A DNA stretch of 64,000 nt. It comes from Emcibacter sp. (GTDB lineage: Bacteria > Pseudomonadota > Alphaproteobacteria > Sphingomonadales > Emcibacteraceae). How positions within the stretch are numbered: position 1 is the first letter of the stretch; each line of letters opens with the position of its first letter. The position numbers and the translations under genes are program-made. Positions 49,757 to 59,189 of this stretch are shown here, piece after piece. Where the stretch lies: positions 558,001 to 622,000 of the forward strand of contig JAJFIQ010000026.1 in NCBI GenBank assembly GCA_021774785.1, given 5' to 3'. Below the pieces are notes generated by a model. It ran no database searches, was not told the origin of the DNA, and saw nothing but the letters and a program-made list of their open reading frames with translations.

Positions 49757-51388
49757 TTACTTGGCTAGGGGCTGTCTGGGTGGTTTCAGGATCGTGTCCC
49801 GGTCTTCCATTGCGGGGTCGGTATCGGGATAGTCCAGCATATAATGCAATCCGCGACTTTCGGTTCTCAGCAGGGCCGAGCGGATGATAAGATCCGCAAC
49901 CACCACAAGGTTGCGAAGCTCCAGAAGATCTGGCGTCACCCGGAAATGACTGTAATATTCGCGGATTTCTCCGGCCAACATATCAACGCGCCGCGCCGCC
50001 CGCTCAAGTCGCCTCGTGGTGCGCACAATACCCACATAATCCCACATGAAATGGCGAAGCTCGTTCCAGTTATGGGACACGACAACATCTTCGTCACTAT
50101 CCATGACCCGGCTTTCATCCCATGGCCCAATATCGCCTGATATGCTGGTCGTTTCTATAAGAGATAAGATTTTAGTTGCCGCCCCATCGGCATAGACAAG
50201 ACATTCCAACAGCGAATTGCTGGCCATGCGGTTGGCCCCGTGAAGGCCTGTATGGGCCACTTCGCCCACAGCATATAAATTTGCCACATCGGTCTGACCA
50301 GACAGATCTGTCATAATGCCCCCGCAAGTATAATGGGCGGCTGGCACCACGGGTATGGGTTGTTTGGTAAGATCGTAACCCAGTTTCAGGCAGCGTTTAT
50401 AGATGGTCGGGAAATGCTCTTTGATAAAATCCTGATCCTTGTGGGAAATATCCAGATAAACGCAGTCCACGCCCAGTCGTTTCATTTCATGGTCAATGGC
50501 ACGAGCCACAATATCACGGGGTGCCAGTTCCAGACGTTCGTCAAACCGTTCCATGAATCGCTCACCGTCGGGTAGGCGCAGGTAAGCCCCTTCCCCGCGC
50601 AGGGCTTCGGTCAGAAGGAAGGTTCTGGTTTCTGGGTGATAAAGACAAGTGGGGTGGAACTGGTTAAATTCCATATTGGCCACCCGACAGCCAAACCGCC
50701 ATGCCATGGCAATGCCATCGCCGGTGGACCCGTCCGGGTTTGAGGTATAGAGATACACCCGGCTCGCCCCGCCCGTGGCCAATACCGTGGCCTTGGCCCG
50801 AAACACATCCATATGACCCTTTTGGGTATCAAAGACATAGGCACCGACACATCGGCGCTTATCCGGATCAGGATTACGGTCACTGATCAAGTCAACGGTC
50901 ATATGATGTTCAAACAGGGTGATATTGGGATGGGCCCTTGCTTGCGCTTCCAGAGATTGTTGCACTTCCCGTCCAGTGGCATCGGTGGCATGAACCACCC
51001 GTCTGAAGGAATGACCGCCTTCTTTGGTCAGGTGATAATCACCATCAACAAAGACATCTTTTTTGACACCCGTATCCTTGGTGAAGGCTACCCCTTGCTT
51101 TACCAGCCAGCTAATGGCATCGCGGCCTTTTTCAACCACAGTTTCCACGGTATCCCGGTGGCAAAGACCCGCGCCTGCAATCATAGTGTCTTCGATGTGG
51201 GAACTTGTGGTATCGCGATTGTCTAGCACGGCGGCAATGCCGCCCTGCGCCCAGGATGTGCTGCCCTCATTCAGCTTGTTTTTTGACAGGATGGCAACCT
51301 TGGCATGGTCTGCCACTTTCAGGCCGAGGGTCAGTCCCGCAGCACCGCTTCCGATCACTAGAACATCAAAATCATGGAATTCAGACAT
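49757..51388 (-). CDS. nadB: L-aspartate oxidase
   Basis: First step of de novo NAD synthesis: oxidises aspartate to iminoaspartate using FAD. 543 residues. FAD motif GSGAAGLT, then [18 protein letters not shown], the active-site HPT in FHPTCLYH, and the C-terminal helical domain. The partner genes nadA and nadC are not in this window. It starts 7 nt after the stop of the upstream ABC ATPase gene, so the two may share a transcript. Confidence 0.95.
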   Translation of the reverse strand: MSEFHDFDVLVIGSGAAGLTLGLKVADHAKVAILSKNKLNEGSTSWAQGGIAAVLDNRDTTSSHIEDTMIAGAGLCHRDTVETVVEKGRDAISWLVKQGVAFTKDTGVKKDVFVDGDYHLTKEGGHSFRRVVHATDATGREVQQSLEAQARAHPNITLFEHHMTVDLISDRNPDPDKRRCVGAYVFDTQKGHMDVFRAKATVLATGGASRVYLYTSNPDGSTGDGIAMAWRFGCRVANMEFNQFHPTCLYHPETRTFLLTEALRGEGAYLRLPDGERFMERFDERLELAPRDIVARAIDHEMKRLGVDCVYLDISHKDQDFIKEHFPTIYKRCLKLGYDLTKQPIPVVPAAHYTCGGIMTDLSGQTDVANLYAVGEVAHTGLHGANRMASNSLLECLVYADGAATKILSLIETTSISGDIGPWDESRVMDSDEDVVVSHNWNELRHFMWDYVGIVRTTRRLERAARRVDMLAGEIREYYSHFRVTPDLLELRNLVVVADLIIRSALLRTESRGLHYMLDYPDTDPAMEDRDTILKPPRQPLAK

Positions 51389-51395
51389 ATGGCCC

Positions 51396-52340
51396 CTAAG
51401 TCTTTTTATGTGAGGTAATCTGCAGGAATATATCCTCCAGATCGCTTTCCTGTGTTGAAAGATCAGCTATTTCAATAGAAGCATTTTGCACTTTCTGCAG
51501 AATTTTGCCAATGGATATATGGCTTGGGCTGAATTGAAGTACGATGTCACCGCCCTTATTCAGACGGGCACCGATTTTTTTCAGGACTTCCGGCATCTGC
51601 GACAGGGGCGACGTAGGCCGGATGGTGATCACCTTTTCATCCAACTGGCTCAGTAGATTCGCTGTGCTGTCACAAGCAACAACCTCGCCGTGATTGATGA
51701 TGGCAATTTCATCGCATAGCTCTTCGGCCTCTTCCAGATAATGGGTAGTGAGTACGATAGTCACGCCAAGGGTATTTAATTTTCGAACGTAATTCCATAA
51801 ATTTTGTCGTAGCTCCACATCGACACCCGCCGTTGGTTCATCCAGCACCAGAATGGGCGGGTTATGGACCATGGCCTTGGCCACTAGCAGCCGCCGTTTC
51901 ATTCCACCGGACAGGTGGCGGGTATAGCTGTCGGCTTTGTCCAGCAAGCTCATGGCTTCGAGAATTTCGTCGGTCCGGCGGTCTGATACCGAAATGCCAT
52001 AAAAGCCCGCTTGTAACTCCAGCATTTCGCGGGGTGAGAAGAAGGCATCAAAATATATTTCCTGAGGTACTATACCGATGCTGGCCTTGGCATTGCGGGG
52101 CTGATCGTCAATATCAAAACCCCAAACGGACGCGGTGCCGGCGGATTTCTTTACCAGTCCGGCCAGAATATTGATCGTGGTTGATTTGCCCGCACCATTG
52201 GGGCCGAGCAGTCCGAAAATGCTGCCGCGCCTAACCGAAAGATCAATGCCTTTCAGCGCGTGCTTGGCCGGCTCTCCCTTGCTGCTGGCATATATTTTTT
52301 TCAGGCCCTGAATTTCCAGAGCCAATTGCTGATCCGTCAT
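51396..52340 (-). CDS. ABC transporter ATP-binding protein (ABC-2 type, orphan)
   Basis: 314 residues from ATG 52340 (an upstream start at 52436 would run into the polA start and is rejected). Walker [10 protein letters not shown]-loop [11 protein letters not shown], signature LSGGMKRR, and Walker [13 protein letters not shown], with a C-terminal extension typical of drug or polysaccharide exporters. No permease gene is adjacent; nadB follows directly. Divergent from polA with 60 bp between starts. Substrate unknown. Confidence 0.85.
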   Translation of the reverse strand: MTDQQLALEIQGLKKIYASSKGEPAKHALKGIDLSVRRGSIFGLLGPNGAGKSTTINILAGLVKKSAGTASVWGFDIDDQPRNAKASIGIVPQEIYFDAFFSPREMLELQAGFYGISVSDRRTDEILEAMSLLDKADSYTRHLSGGMKRRLLVAKAMVHNPPILVLDEPTAGVDVELRQNLWNYVRKLNTLGVTIVLTTHYLEEAEELCDEIAIINHGEVVACDSTANLLSQLDEKVITIRPTSPLSQMPEVLKKIGARLNKGGDIVLQFSPSHISIGKILQKVQNASIEIADLSTQESDLEDIFLQITSHKKT

Positions 52341-52400
52341 AAAAATACCTTGTCTATCGGTCCCGCGCGCATTAGATTTCCATATTTGGGTCGTAAACTT

Positions 52401-55184
52401 ATGACAGATTCTATTGCCAGCGCAAGTGCCAAACATCTTTATCTCATAGATGGCTCCGGATTCATTTTCCGGGCTTATTATGCTTTGCCCTATATGAGCC
52501 GTGACGATGGTACACCAACCAATGCGGTGATGGGCTTTTGCAATATGCTGTTCAAGTTAATCAAAGACCTTAATGATGGTGAGCGGCCCAGCCACCTGGC
52601 CTGCATATTTGATCGGGCGCGTAAGACATTCCGCAATGACATTTACCCCGAATATAAAGCTCACCGTCCACCGGCACCGGAAGATTTGGTTCCCCAATTT
52701 CCTATCATCCATGAAGCGGTTACGGCTTTCAACGTACCGGCCATTGACGCGCATGGCTTTGAAGCCGATGACATTATTGCCACCTATGCCCGTCAGGCCG
52801 AAGCACAGGGCTTTCAGGTGACCATCGTATCGTCCGATAAGGATCTGATGCAGCTGGTCGGTGATAAAATCGATATGTTTGATAGCATGAAGAACCGCCA
52901 CATCGGACCGGAACAGGTACTAGAGAAATTTGGTGTTGGTCCGGAAAAAGTGATCGAAATACAGGCTCTTGCCGGGGACAGCGCTGACAATGTACCGGGT
53001 GTACCGGGTATTGGTCTCAAGACAGCGGCACAGTTGATCACAGAATATGGTGATTTAGACAGTCTGTTGGACCGTGCGGGTGAGATCAAACAACCCAAGC
53101 GGCGGGAAAAACTTATCGAATTTGCAGACATGGCGCGGGTCAGCCGGGAACTGGTGACGCTGAGCACGGATGTGCCGGACCTGCCGGATATTGATACGCT
53201 CAAACTCAAAGATATTGAAGCGGAAACAGTGCTGCCTTTTCTGGAGGAACAGGGCTTCAGAAGCCTTGCCGTGAAGGTTTTGTCCCACATGGGGAACGAT
53301 GCGCCCGCCATATTACAGGCGGCACCGGAGCCTGCGGAAGTTGACTATGAGACCGTAACCACATTGGACCAGCTTAAGCACTGGATCAGAGATATTTCGG
53401 CGGCTTATCAGGTGACCATAGATACGGAAACCACATCGCTCAACGCCATGCGCGCCAAGCTGGTCGGCATTTCTCTCTCTATTGAAGCCGGTAAGGCCTG
53501 TTATATTCCCCTGGGCCACACAACTGCGGTTGCCGGGGAACTTGATTTTGGCGATAACAGTGCGCCGGAACAATTACCGAAGAATCAGGTTCTTGGCCTT
53601 CTAAAGCCGTTGCTTGAGAATTCGGCAATCCTGAAAATCGGGCAGAATATCAAATATGATTATTTGATTCTGTCCAAGCATGACATTCATATCAGCCCGC
53701 TGGATGATACCATGTTGATTTCCTATGCTTTGGATGCGGGGGTGCATCATCACGGGATGGACGAGCTGGCCAAACTGCATCTGGATCATGACTGTATCCC
53801 GTTCAAGGAAATTTGCGGAACGGGAAAAAACAAGATCACCTTTGATCAGGTGCCACTGGATAAGGCAACCGACTATGCGGCGGAGGATGCCGATATTACG
53901 GGCCGCCTACATCGCTTGCTAAAGCCGCGTCTGGCTGATGAGGGCATGACCACTGTATATGAAACGCTTGATCGGCCGCTTGCGGCTGTGTTGGCGGGTA
54001 TGGAAAAAGAAGGCATTTTGGTTGACCGGGCGATGTTACATCGCCTGTCCAATGATTTTGCCGAACGGCTGGCCGTGTTGGAAAAAGAAATTCACGATCT
54101 CGCCGGACATGAATTTAACATCGCATCACCCAAACAACTGGGCGAAATTCTGTTTGGCGAGATGGGACTGCCGGGTGGAAAGAAAAACAAGAGCGGTGGT
54201 TATAGCACCAATGTGGATGTGATGGAGGGACTGGCCGCAGAAGGTCATGAGATGCCCGCGCGGGTTCTTGACTGGCGGCAATTAGCCAAACTGAAAAGCA
54301 CCTATACGGACGCATTACAGAATGAAATAAATCCGGATACGGGGCGGATACATACGTCATATTCACTGGCCTCCACGACCACGGGGCGGTTGTCGTCCAA
54401 TGATCCCAATCTACAGAATATCCCCATTCGCACCGAAGAAGGCCGCAAAATAAGACAGGCTTTTATCCCCAAAGAAGGCCATAAATTCCTTGCCGCTGAC
54501 TATAGCCAGATCGAGCTGCGCCTGTTGGCCCATATTGCGGGTCTCGATAGTTTGAAGCAGGCTTTTCACGATGGCATTGATATTCATGCCATGACTGCTT
54601 CGCAAGTGTTTGGCGTGCCGATCGAAGGCATGGACCCCATCGTGCGCCGACAGGCCAAGGCCATTAACTTTGGCATTATTTACGGCATCAGCTCTTTTGG
54701 TCTAGCGCGCCAGCTGGGCATTGGCAGGACGGAAGCCAAGCAATTCATCGATACTTATTTTGAACGATTCCCCGGCATTCAAACCTATATGGAGGAGACC
54801 AAGGATTTCTGTCGTACGCACGGTTATGTGGAAACTATCTTTGGTCGCCGCTGTCATATTGCCAGCATAAATGACAAGAACGGCATGCGCCGCTCGTTCG
54901 GTGAACGGGCTGCCATCAACGCCCCCATACAGGGTGCTGCCGCTGATGTGATTCGCCGTGCCATGATAAAAATGCCCGGCGCGTTAAGAGACGCCGGACT
55001 GGACGCCAAGATGCTTCTTCAGGTTCATGATGAACTGGTATTTGAAGTGCCGCAGAATCAGATGGAACAAACCATCCCGCTTGTCAGACGTATCATGGAA
55101 AATGCCGCCCTGCCCGCCATTGAAATAACGGTTCCCTTAACGGTGGATTGTGGGGCCGGCGATAACTGGGATGAAGCCCATTAA
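52401..55184 (+). CDS. polA: DNA polymerase I
   Basis: 927 residues from ATG 52401, chosen because the protein then begins just before LYLIDGSGFIFRAYYAL, the start of the 5'-3' nuclease domain. The 3'-5' proofreading domain is intact (DTETTSLNA, NIKYDYLIL, YAAEDADITG). The polymerase domain has DYSQIELR, RRQAKAINFGIIYG and VHDELVFE. Fills gaps and removes primers. A weak ribosome binding site precedes the ATG. The 47-codon upstream extension overlaps the divergent ABC gene and is not credible. Confidence 0.96.
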   Translation: MTDSIASASAKHLYLIDGSGFIFRAYYALPYMSRDDGTPTNAVMGFCNMLFKLIKDLNDGERPSHLACIFDRARKTFRNDIYPEYKAHRPPAPEDLVPQFPIIHEAVTAFNVPAIDAHGFEADDIIATYARQAEAQGFQVTIVSSDKDLMQLVGDKIDMFDSMKNRHIGPEQVLEKFGVGPEKVIEIQALAGDSADNVPGVPGIGLKTAAQLITEYGDLDSLLDRAGEIKQPKRREKLIEFADMARVSRELVTLSTDVPDLPDIDTLKLKDIEAETVLPFLEEQGFRSLAVKVLSHMGNDAPAILQAAPEPAEVDYETVTTLDQLKHWIRDISAAYQVTIDTETTSLNAMRAKLVGISLSIEAGKACYIPLGHTTAVAGELDFGDNSAPEQLPKNQVLGLLKPLLENSAILKIGQNIKYDYLILSKHDIHISPLDDTMLISYALDAGVHHHGMDELAKLHLDHDCIPFKEICGTGKNKITFDQVPLDKATDYAAEDADITGRLHRLLKPRLADEGMTTVYETLDRPLAAVLAGMEKEGILVDRAMLHRLSNDFAERLAVLEKEIHDLAGHEFNIASPKQLGEILFGEMGLPGGKKNKSGGYSTNVDVMEGLAAEGHEMPARVLDWRQLAKLKSTYTDALQNEINPDTGRIHTSYSLASTTTGRLSSNDPNLQNIPIRTEEGRKIRQAFIPKEGHKFLAADYSQIELRLLAHIAGLDSLKQAFHDGIDIHAMTASQVFGVPIEGMDPIVRRQAKAINFGIIYGISSFGLARQLGIGRTEAKQFIDTYFERFPGIQTYMEETKDFCRTHGYVETIFGRRCHIASINDKNGMRRSFGERAAINAPIQGAAADVIRRAMIKMPGALRDAGLDAKMLLQVHDELVFEVPQNQMEQTIPLVRRIMENAALPAIEITVPLTVDCGAGDNWDEAH

Positions 55185-55219
55185 ATTTATCTGTGCATTG
55201 CACCCGTATTATTCTGGTA

Positions 55220-55297
55220 CGTCATGTTGAATTTGTTTCAGTATTCATTTTAGTTATTTACATCCAGAATTGACCCTGAAGCAAGTTCAGGGTGACA
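55220..55297. repeat. Pair of REP-like palindromic elements after polA
   Basis: The stretch 55273-55293 is a perfect hairpin: ACCCTGAA, 5 nt, TTCAGGGT. Read on the minus strand it resembles the dispersed alphaproteobacterial repeat of the form GTCATCCTGAACTTGTTTC. A degenerate copy in the opposite orientation lies at 55220-55246. Two inverted copies side by side resemble a BIME. Only these copies are seen in the window. Confidence 0.55.
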
Positions 55298-55327
55298 ATA
55301 TAAGGGAGGCTCATTTAGCTTGGATAT

Positions 55328-55358
55328 AAAAAAGGCGGCCATTAATCTGACCGCCTTT
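55328..55358 (-). terminator. Terminator of the TonB receptor gene, possibly bidirectional
   Basis: AAAGGCGG (55331-55338) and CCGCCTTT (55351-55358) form an 8-bp stem with a 12-nt loop. On the minus strand six T residues follow. It sits 22 nt after the receptor stop and 144 nt after the polA stop. Confidence 0.8.
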
Positions 55359-55379
55359 AATATTAAAAATATTTATACC

Positions 55380-57935
55380 TTAGAAATCAAAGGTTGCCTG
55401 GAAGGTAACTGTCCGTCCACGGTTCAGGAAGTTATAGTTGGCAACAGCACCAAATGTAGAACCGGACAGGGGCGCATCGGCGGCAAATAATTTCACCGTA
55501 TGGTCTGTCAGATTTTCACCCAGAACAGCCAGTTCCCAACCGTCATCACTTGCCAATGATATCCGCGCGCTAATGGTAGCATAAGCAGGCTGAATCAATT
55601 TTGGGTCAAGCTGGGGTGAGGCATGATATGAACTGGTATAGAACATATTGGCAGAAGTATTAACCGTCAGGCCATCGGAAATATCATAAAAATGATTAAA
55701 GCCGAAGGTGCCCTGAAACTCTGATACCAATTGTTGTGTCAGGCCGGAATAATCACAATCGCCGTTGGCTGCGGATGGCCCGTTTGGCGCCTGTCCGAAG
55801 AAACACTGACCATTGACAAAATCTTTAAATTCGAAATCTGTATAGGCCAATGACCCGTGGAACGTCAGACCTTCAGTAGCCTGCCAGCGACCATCAACTT
55901 CAAGTCCCTTAACCTCGGCCTTGGCGGCGTTACCAACGTTAAAGCCTAGTGAGCCATCAAATACGGATACCTGAAGGTTGCTGAATTTTGTGAAGAAAGC
56001 AGCGAAATTAACTTCCGCAGCCCCTTCTGCTAATATCAGCTTGCCGCCGACTTCATAATTGGTGGCATCTTCATCTTCAAACTCAAAGGCTTCTTCCATG
56101 GTCGCTTCACGACCCCGGTTGTTAGCACGGAAGTCAAAGCCACCAGATTTGCTGCCCTTGACCCAACTGGCATATACCATCGCTTCGTCGGACATGTCAT
56201 ACGTCAGTTTCACGTCAGGGGAGAATTTGGTTTCGGAGCGGCTCGCTGAAACAGGGTGGATACCTGTCAGGAATTGACTGCCCGCGAATGTTGGGCCAAA
56301 TCCAGCGGCCAATGCTGCGGCTGTTGGTGGGCCAAAAATTGGACCTAATGTATCGGTCAGGATACCAGTAAGTACAGGCGCAAGGTTAGCACCAGCGGCA
56401 TTATCTGTTCCAATATCAAAGGCAAAACCGTAAAAATCCGGTGCCAGTAGTTTGGCCCCGCTCAAGGCTGAGCCATCCAGATTTGTGATGGAAAGATTAC
56501 GGGATCCATCCTTGGTTTCATGGGTCAGTCGTCCCCCTAATTGCAAGGTCAACTGGTCTGACATATGCCAGGATACTTGAGCAAAGGCAGAATATACCTT
56601 GGCGTCAACTTGCGCTTCACGAGGCCCTTTGGTGTCAGCAAAAAGATCGCCAGCGCCTGTGACACCCAAAGCACCAAAGAGTGGCGCGAAAGCGGCAAAG
56701 TCAGGATTTCCGTTTAACAGGGGCACCAGAACTGATGTGCTGTTAATCTCAATGGCATCCTGATAACCATGATCACTTGTCTGGAAATAGGCACCAAGAA
56801 TATAATCAACTGTTTCACCGCCGGGAGACGTCAGGCGAATTTCCTGAGAGAATTGCTCATATTGTTCTGACAGGGGAAGTGTGAAGATATTGGCCCCGGT
56901 AAAGTCACAATCGCAATTGTCATCGAAGCTGAAATCAGAATAGCCGGATGTGGATGTCAGGACATGCTCGCCCAACTGCCAGTCCAGTGTCAGGACAATC
57001 TCGGTCTGTTCATTATTACTGAAATCACCGTTAGCATGACGCTTACCGTCCAAAGTATTATTATTTACCGATGCATCCTGACCAAATATTCCAAGAATTT
57101 GTGAATAGAGCAGGCCAGCAAAAGGGCCCGCTGCTGCCGGTAGTTCGCCGTCAATTTCAATATTGCGGCCAACCACGTCAAACTCACTGCGTTCAACTTT
57201 CAGGGTGGCTGTCATATTGTCCGACACATCCATTTCGATCGTACCACGAAGAGTATAGTCTTCCTGTGCCGGCTCATCCTGATTCAGGGTAAGATTTTCC
57301 AGATAGCCGTCCAGATCATGGTAACGACCGGCAACACGGACACGTACTTTGTCGGATATGGGGCCGGAAAGAACCATTGTGGCTTCTTTTTCGCCGTCCG
57401 TTGGTTCGTAGGAAACGCTGACGGAGCCTTCAAATTCTTCTGTAGGTTTTGCCGTGGTGATATTAAGCGCACCAGCCACAGAGTTTTTACCAAACAAGAT
57501 GGACTGTGGTCCACGCAGCACTTCGACCCGGGCCAGATCAAGGAATGGCGCACGGGATTGCTGGGCACGGCCATGATGGATACCATCCACATAGATACCG
57601 ACAGATTGTTCAAAGCCCTGATTATTACCGCTACCGATACCGCGAATAAAGACGTTGGTACCGATGCCGCTTTCCGCCATTGTGAAGTTGGGGACCGAAA
57701 ACTGCAGGTCAGCCATTTTGTCAATGGACTGTTTTCTCATAAAGTCGCCGCTGACAACAGAAACCGAAATCGGAACATCCTTGAGGCTCTGTTCACGATA
57801 TTGTGAGGTGACGACAATCTCTTCAAGGGTGATGGTTTCATCCGCAGATACAGCATTGGATGTGGTCAAAACACCGGACATTAGAGAAAGTGAGATAAGT
57901 GCGGATGTAGTTTTTAAATAGTTGAGTTTGGACAT
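55380..57935 (-). CDS. TonB-dependent outer-membrane receptor
   Basis: 851 residues. A signal peptide ends at VSA, followed by a TonB-box-like ETITLEEIVVTS. The plug domain shows FIRGIGSGNNQGFEQSVGIY and RVEVLRGPQSILFGKNSVAGALN. A 22-strand barrel follows, ending in NRGRTVTFQATFDF with the terminal Phe. Sequence style matches the large receptor group in marine alphaproteobacteria used for sterols, glycans or siderophores; the ligand is unknown. GGAGG lies 5 nt before the ATG. An 18-bp palindrome lies upstream (58151-58168). Confidence 0.9.
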   Translation of the reverse strand: MSKLNYLKTTSALISLSLMSGVLTTSNAVSADETITLEEIVVTSQYREQSLKDVPISVSVVSGDFMRKQSIDKMADLQFSVPNFTMAESGIGTNVFIRGIGSGNNQGFEQSVGIYVDGIHHGRAQQSRAPFLDLARVEVLRGPQSILFGKNSVAGALNITTAKPTEEFEGSVSVSYEPTDGEKEATMVLSGPISDKVRVRVAGRYHDLDGYLENLTLNQDEPAQEDYTLRGTIEMDVSDNMTATLKVERSEFDVVGRNIEIDGELPAAAGPFAGLLYSQILGIFGQDASVNNNTLDGKRHANGDFSNNEQTEIVLTLDWQLGEHVLTSTSGYSDFSFDDNCDCDFTGANIFTLPLSEQYEQFSQEIRLTSPGGETVDYILGAYFQTSDHGYQDAIEINSTSVLVPLLNGNPDFAAFAPLFGALGVTGAGDLFADTKGPREAQVDAKVYSAFAQVSWHMSDQLTLQLGGRLTHETKDGSRNLSITNLDGSALSGAKLLAPDFYGFAFDIGTDNAAGANLAPVLTGILTDTLGPIFGPPTAAALAAGFGPTFAGSQFLTGIHPVSASRSETKFSPDVKLTYDMSDEAMVYASWVKGSKSGGFDFRANNRGREATMEEAFEFEDEDATNYEVGGKLILAEGAAEVNFAAFFTKFSNLQVSVFDGSLGFNVGNAAKAEVKGLEVDGRWQATEGLTFHGSLAYTDFEFKDFVNGQCFFGQAPNGPSAANGDCDYSGLTQQLVSEFQGTFGFNHFYDISDGLTVNTSANMFYTSSYHASPQLDPKLIQPAYATISARISLASDDGWELAVLGENLTDHTVKLFAADAPLSGSTFGAVANYNFLNRGRTVTFQATFDF

Positions 57936-58261
57936 GGTTCCTCCCTTAGGATGGTTATATATAGGCGAATTAAAGACATGATATAGACGTTCCGGGAGAT
58001 ATAAATGGGAAACCCAGCGTCTTAATTATTATATTATTTATCAGACTTAAAGCGCAGCCACAGATCGTAACACACGATTCTATCGCGTTTGACTATACAA
58101 ATAAAGTCTTAAATGGCAACAAAGAACGTACGTTTGTTTTAAATAACCATACTATTTGATCAAATAGTTTATTGGCCGACCGTTCTGTAAATTATAAAGA
58201 ATACAGTCACAACCAGCCAAAAATGCTATTGGGGGCAAGGTGTAATTATAGGGATGGGTTA
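57936..58261. other. Intergenic region upstream of the TonB receptor
   Basis: 326 bases. It contains the receptor ribosome binding site near 57940, AT-rich leader sequence, and an 18-bp perfect palindrome at 58151-58168. I see no ORF with coding character and no terminator. Confidence 0.5.
58151..58168. promoter_or_regulatory. 18-bp perfect palindrome (candidate operator)
   Basis: ACTATTTGATCAAATAGT is identical to its reverse complement. It lies 216 bp before the TonB receptor ATG and about 94 bp after the end of the FliL-like gene. Both are on the minus strand, so it most likely concerns the receptor. The cognate regulator is unknown. Confidence 0.5.
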
Positions 58262-58690
58262 TTATTTGTTGACGATAACATCGGAAATAAACACGCGGGC
58301 CTGCTGGTGCCCCAGAACCCTATTGGTGATTATCTGAAAGGCATCCCCTAACAACGCCACGCTTACGGGTTGATTAACATCAAAGTAATCATGGGACAGT
58401 CGACTGGCCTCTATGACATAGGCGCTATTGAGCCGTGGCAGGTATTTTCTGGCCATGGCGCGTTTTTCACTATCGACCAATTTTACCAACACCGATACCG
58501 TCATATTGCCCTTTGGCCGACCTTTATGATACATGGTGACCACAAGGGGCGGAACATTAATATAGCTTTCCTTGGTAGCCTCACTATCGGCTTTTTTTTC
58601 TTCTGTTGCCACGGCATGGCTAAATGGTGTGGACCCTAATATTATCACAGTCAAGGTCATTAGAAATGTTCTGAATATATTGTCAGTCAT
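58262..58690 (-). CDS. Small exported or anchored protein with FliL-like C-terminus
   Basis: 142 residues. An N-terminal signal or anchor (about 8-26), then an acidic linker and a domain containing YINVPPLVVTMY, VSVLVKLVD and the terminal VFISDVIVNK. The pattern of an initial beta strand, a long helix and a final strand resembles FliL (flagellar basal-body associated) C-termini, but the similarity is weak. It is next to the flagellin-related propeller gene, which supports a flagellar or envelope link. Alternative: unrelated hypothetical protein. Confidence 0.5.
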   Translation of the reverse strand: MTDNIFRTFLMTLTVIILGSTPFSHAVATEEKKADSEATKESYINVPPLVVTMYHKGRPKGNMTVSVLVKLVDSEKRAMARKYLPRLNSAYVIEASRLSHDYFDVNQPVSVALLGDAFQIITNRVLGHQQARVFISDVIVNK

Positions 58691-58944
58691 GTATATTTTG
58701 CCTAAATGATAGCCCTATCGGAGGTTGTTTTCTTGCTCAGGTAGAAATTTACCCTAAGAAAGTCATTATTTCGTTAACGGATAATTTGCATTTTGCAATG
58801 CTTTTTTCAAAACTTAGTGAGATTTTTATACAATTTGCAACAGTAATAATCCTGAAGATATGAACCTTTGGTTGAAAAGGTACGTTTTCTGCCATAAACA
58901 AAAGTTGGCATATTTAATGCATAGTATTAATTGCCTCTGGAGCA

Positions 58945-59177
58945 GGGGCGGAGAACAGGTCTTTATCCGACCCCCCCAACGGGATTGATCTTACTTCGCC
59001 AACTCCTAAGCTTCATCCGATGAAGTGGAGTTAGGCGGCCCAGTTGATTATTGGTCGTCTCCTCATCGGAGGGAATATTGAGTTTAAGTATTTCTTTTAT
59101 GTGATTCGAGTTTAGGTATAAAATAACATAACTGTGTAAGAAGTGCCCCAAGTTGCGTAACGGGCACTTTTTTTTAT
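58945..59177 (+). ncRNA. Candidate structured small RNA ending at an orphan plus-strand terminator
   Basis: No plus-strand ORF precedes the terminator at 59141-59175. Upstream stems are: GGGGCGGA (58945-58952) with TCCGACCCC (58966-58974, one bulge); and a long hairpin 58998-59036 with GCC/GGC, AACTCC/GGAGTT and CTTCAT/ATGAAG around a CCG loop. An alternative helix pairs TCCGATGA (59016-59023) with TCATCGGA (59063-59070) and excludes the CTTCAT/ATGAAG stem. Both flanking genes are on the minus strand. I find no convincing sigma70 promoter, so the 5' end is uncertain. No known RNA family recognised; 6S RNA was considered but not supported. Confidence 0.45.
59141..59175 (+). terminator. Strong plus-strand intrinsic terminator without an upstream gene
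   Basis: AAGTGCCC (59141-59148) pairs with GGGCACTT (59162-59169) around a 13-nt loop, followed by a run of eight T (59168-59175). There is no A-run on the other side, so it does not serve the minus-strand gene at 59190. Confidence 0.85.
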
Positions 59178-59189
59178 GTTTTTCTGATG

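Noticed and set aside
52260-52400. 47-residue N-terminal extension of DNA polymerase I
   Set aside because: Antisense to the start of the ABC ATPase gene, and DNA polymerase I normally begins just before the LIDGSGFIFRA motif.
42302-58732. The 14-mer TCGGAGGTTGTTTT at both 42302-42315 and 58719-58732
   Set aside because: A handful of repeated 14-mers is expected by chance in 64 kb; the flanks do not match and the second copy leads to no ORF.
58788-58807. Second plus-strand terminator (GCATT/AATGC with six T)
   Set aside because: The stem has only 5 A/T-rich base pairs, too weak to call in AT-rich DNA.
58963-59151. 62-codon minus-strand ORF
   Set aside because: Covers the stem-loops of the candidate RNA, has no ribosome binding site or domain and no coding character.
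58945-59177. 6S RNA, SRP RNA or tmRNA identity for the orphan RNA
   Set aside because: It lacks the single long bulged rod of 6S, the SRP apical tetraloop signature and a tRNA-like end; kept as unclassified.
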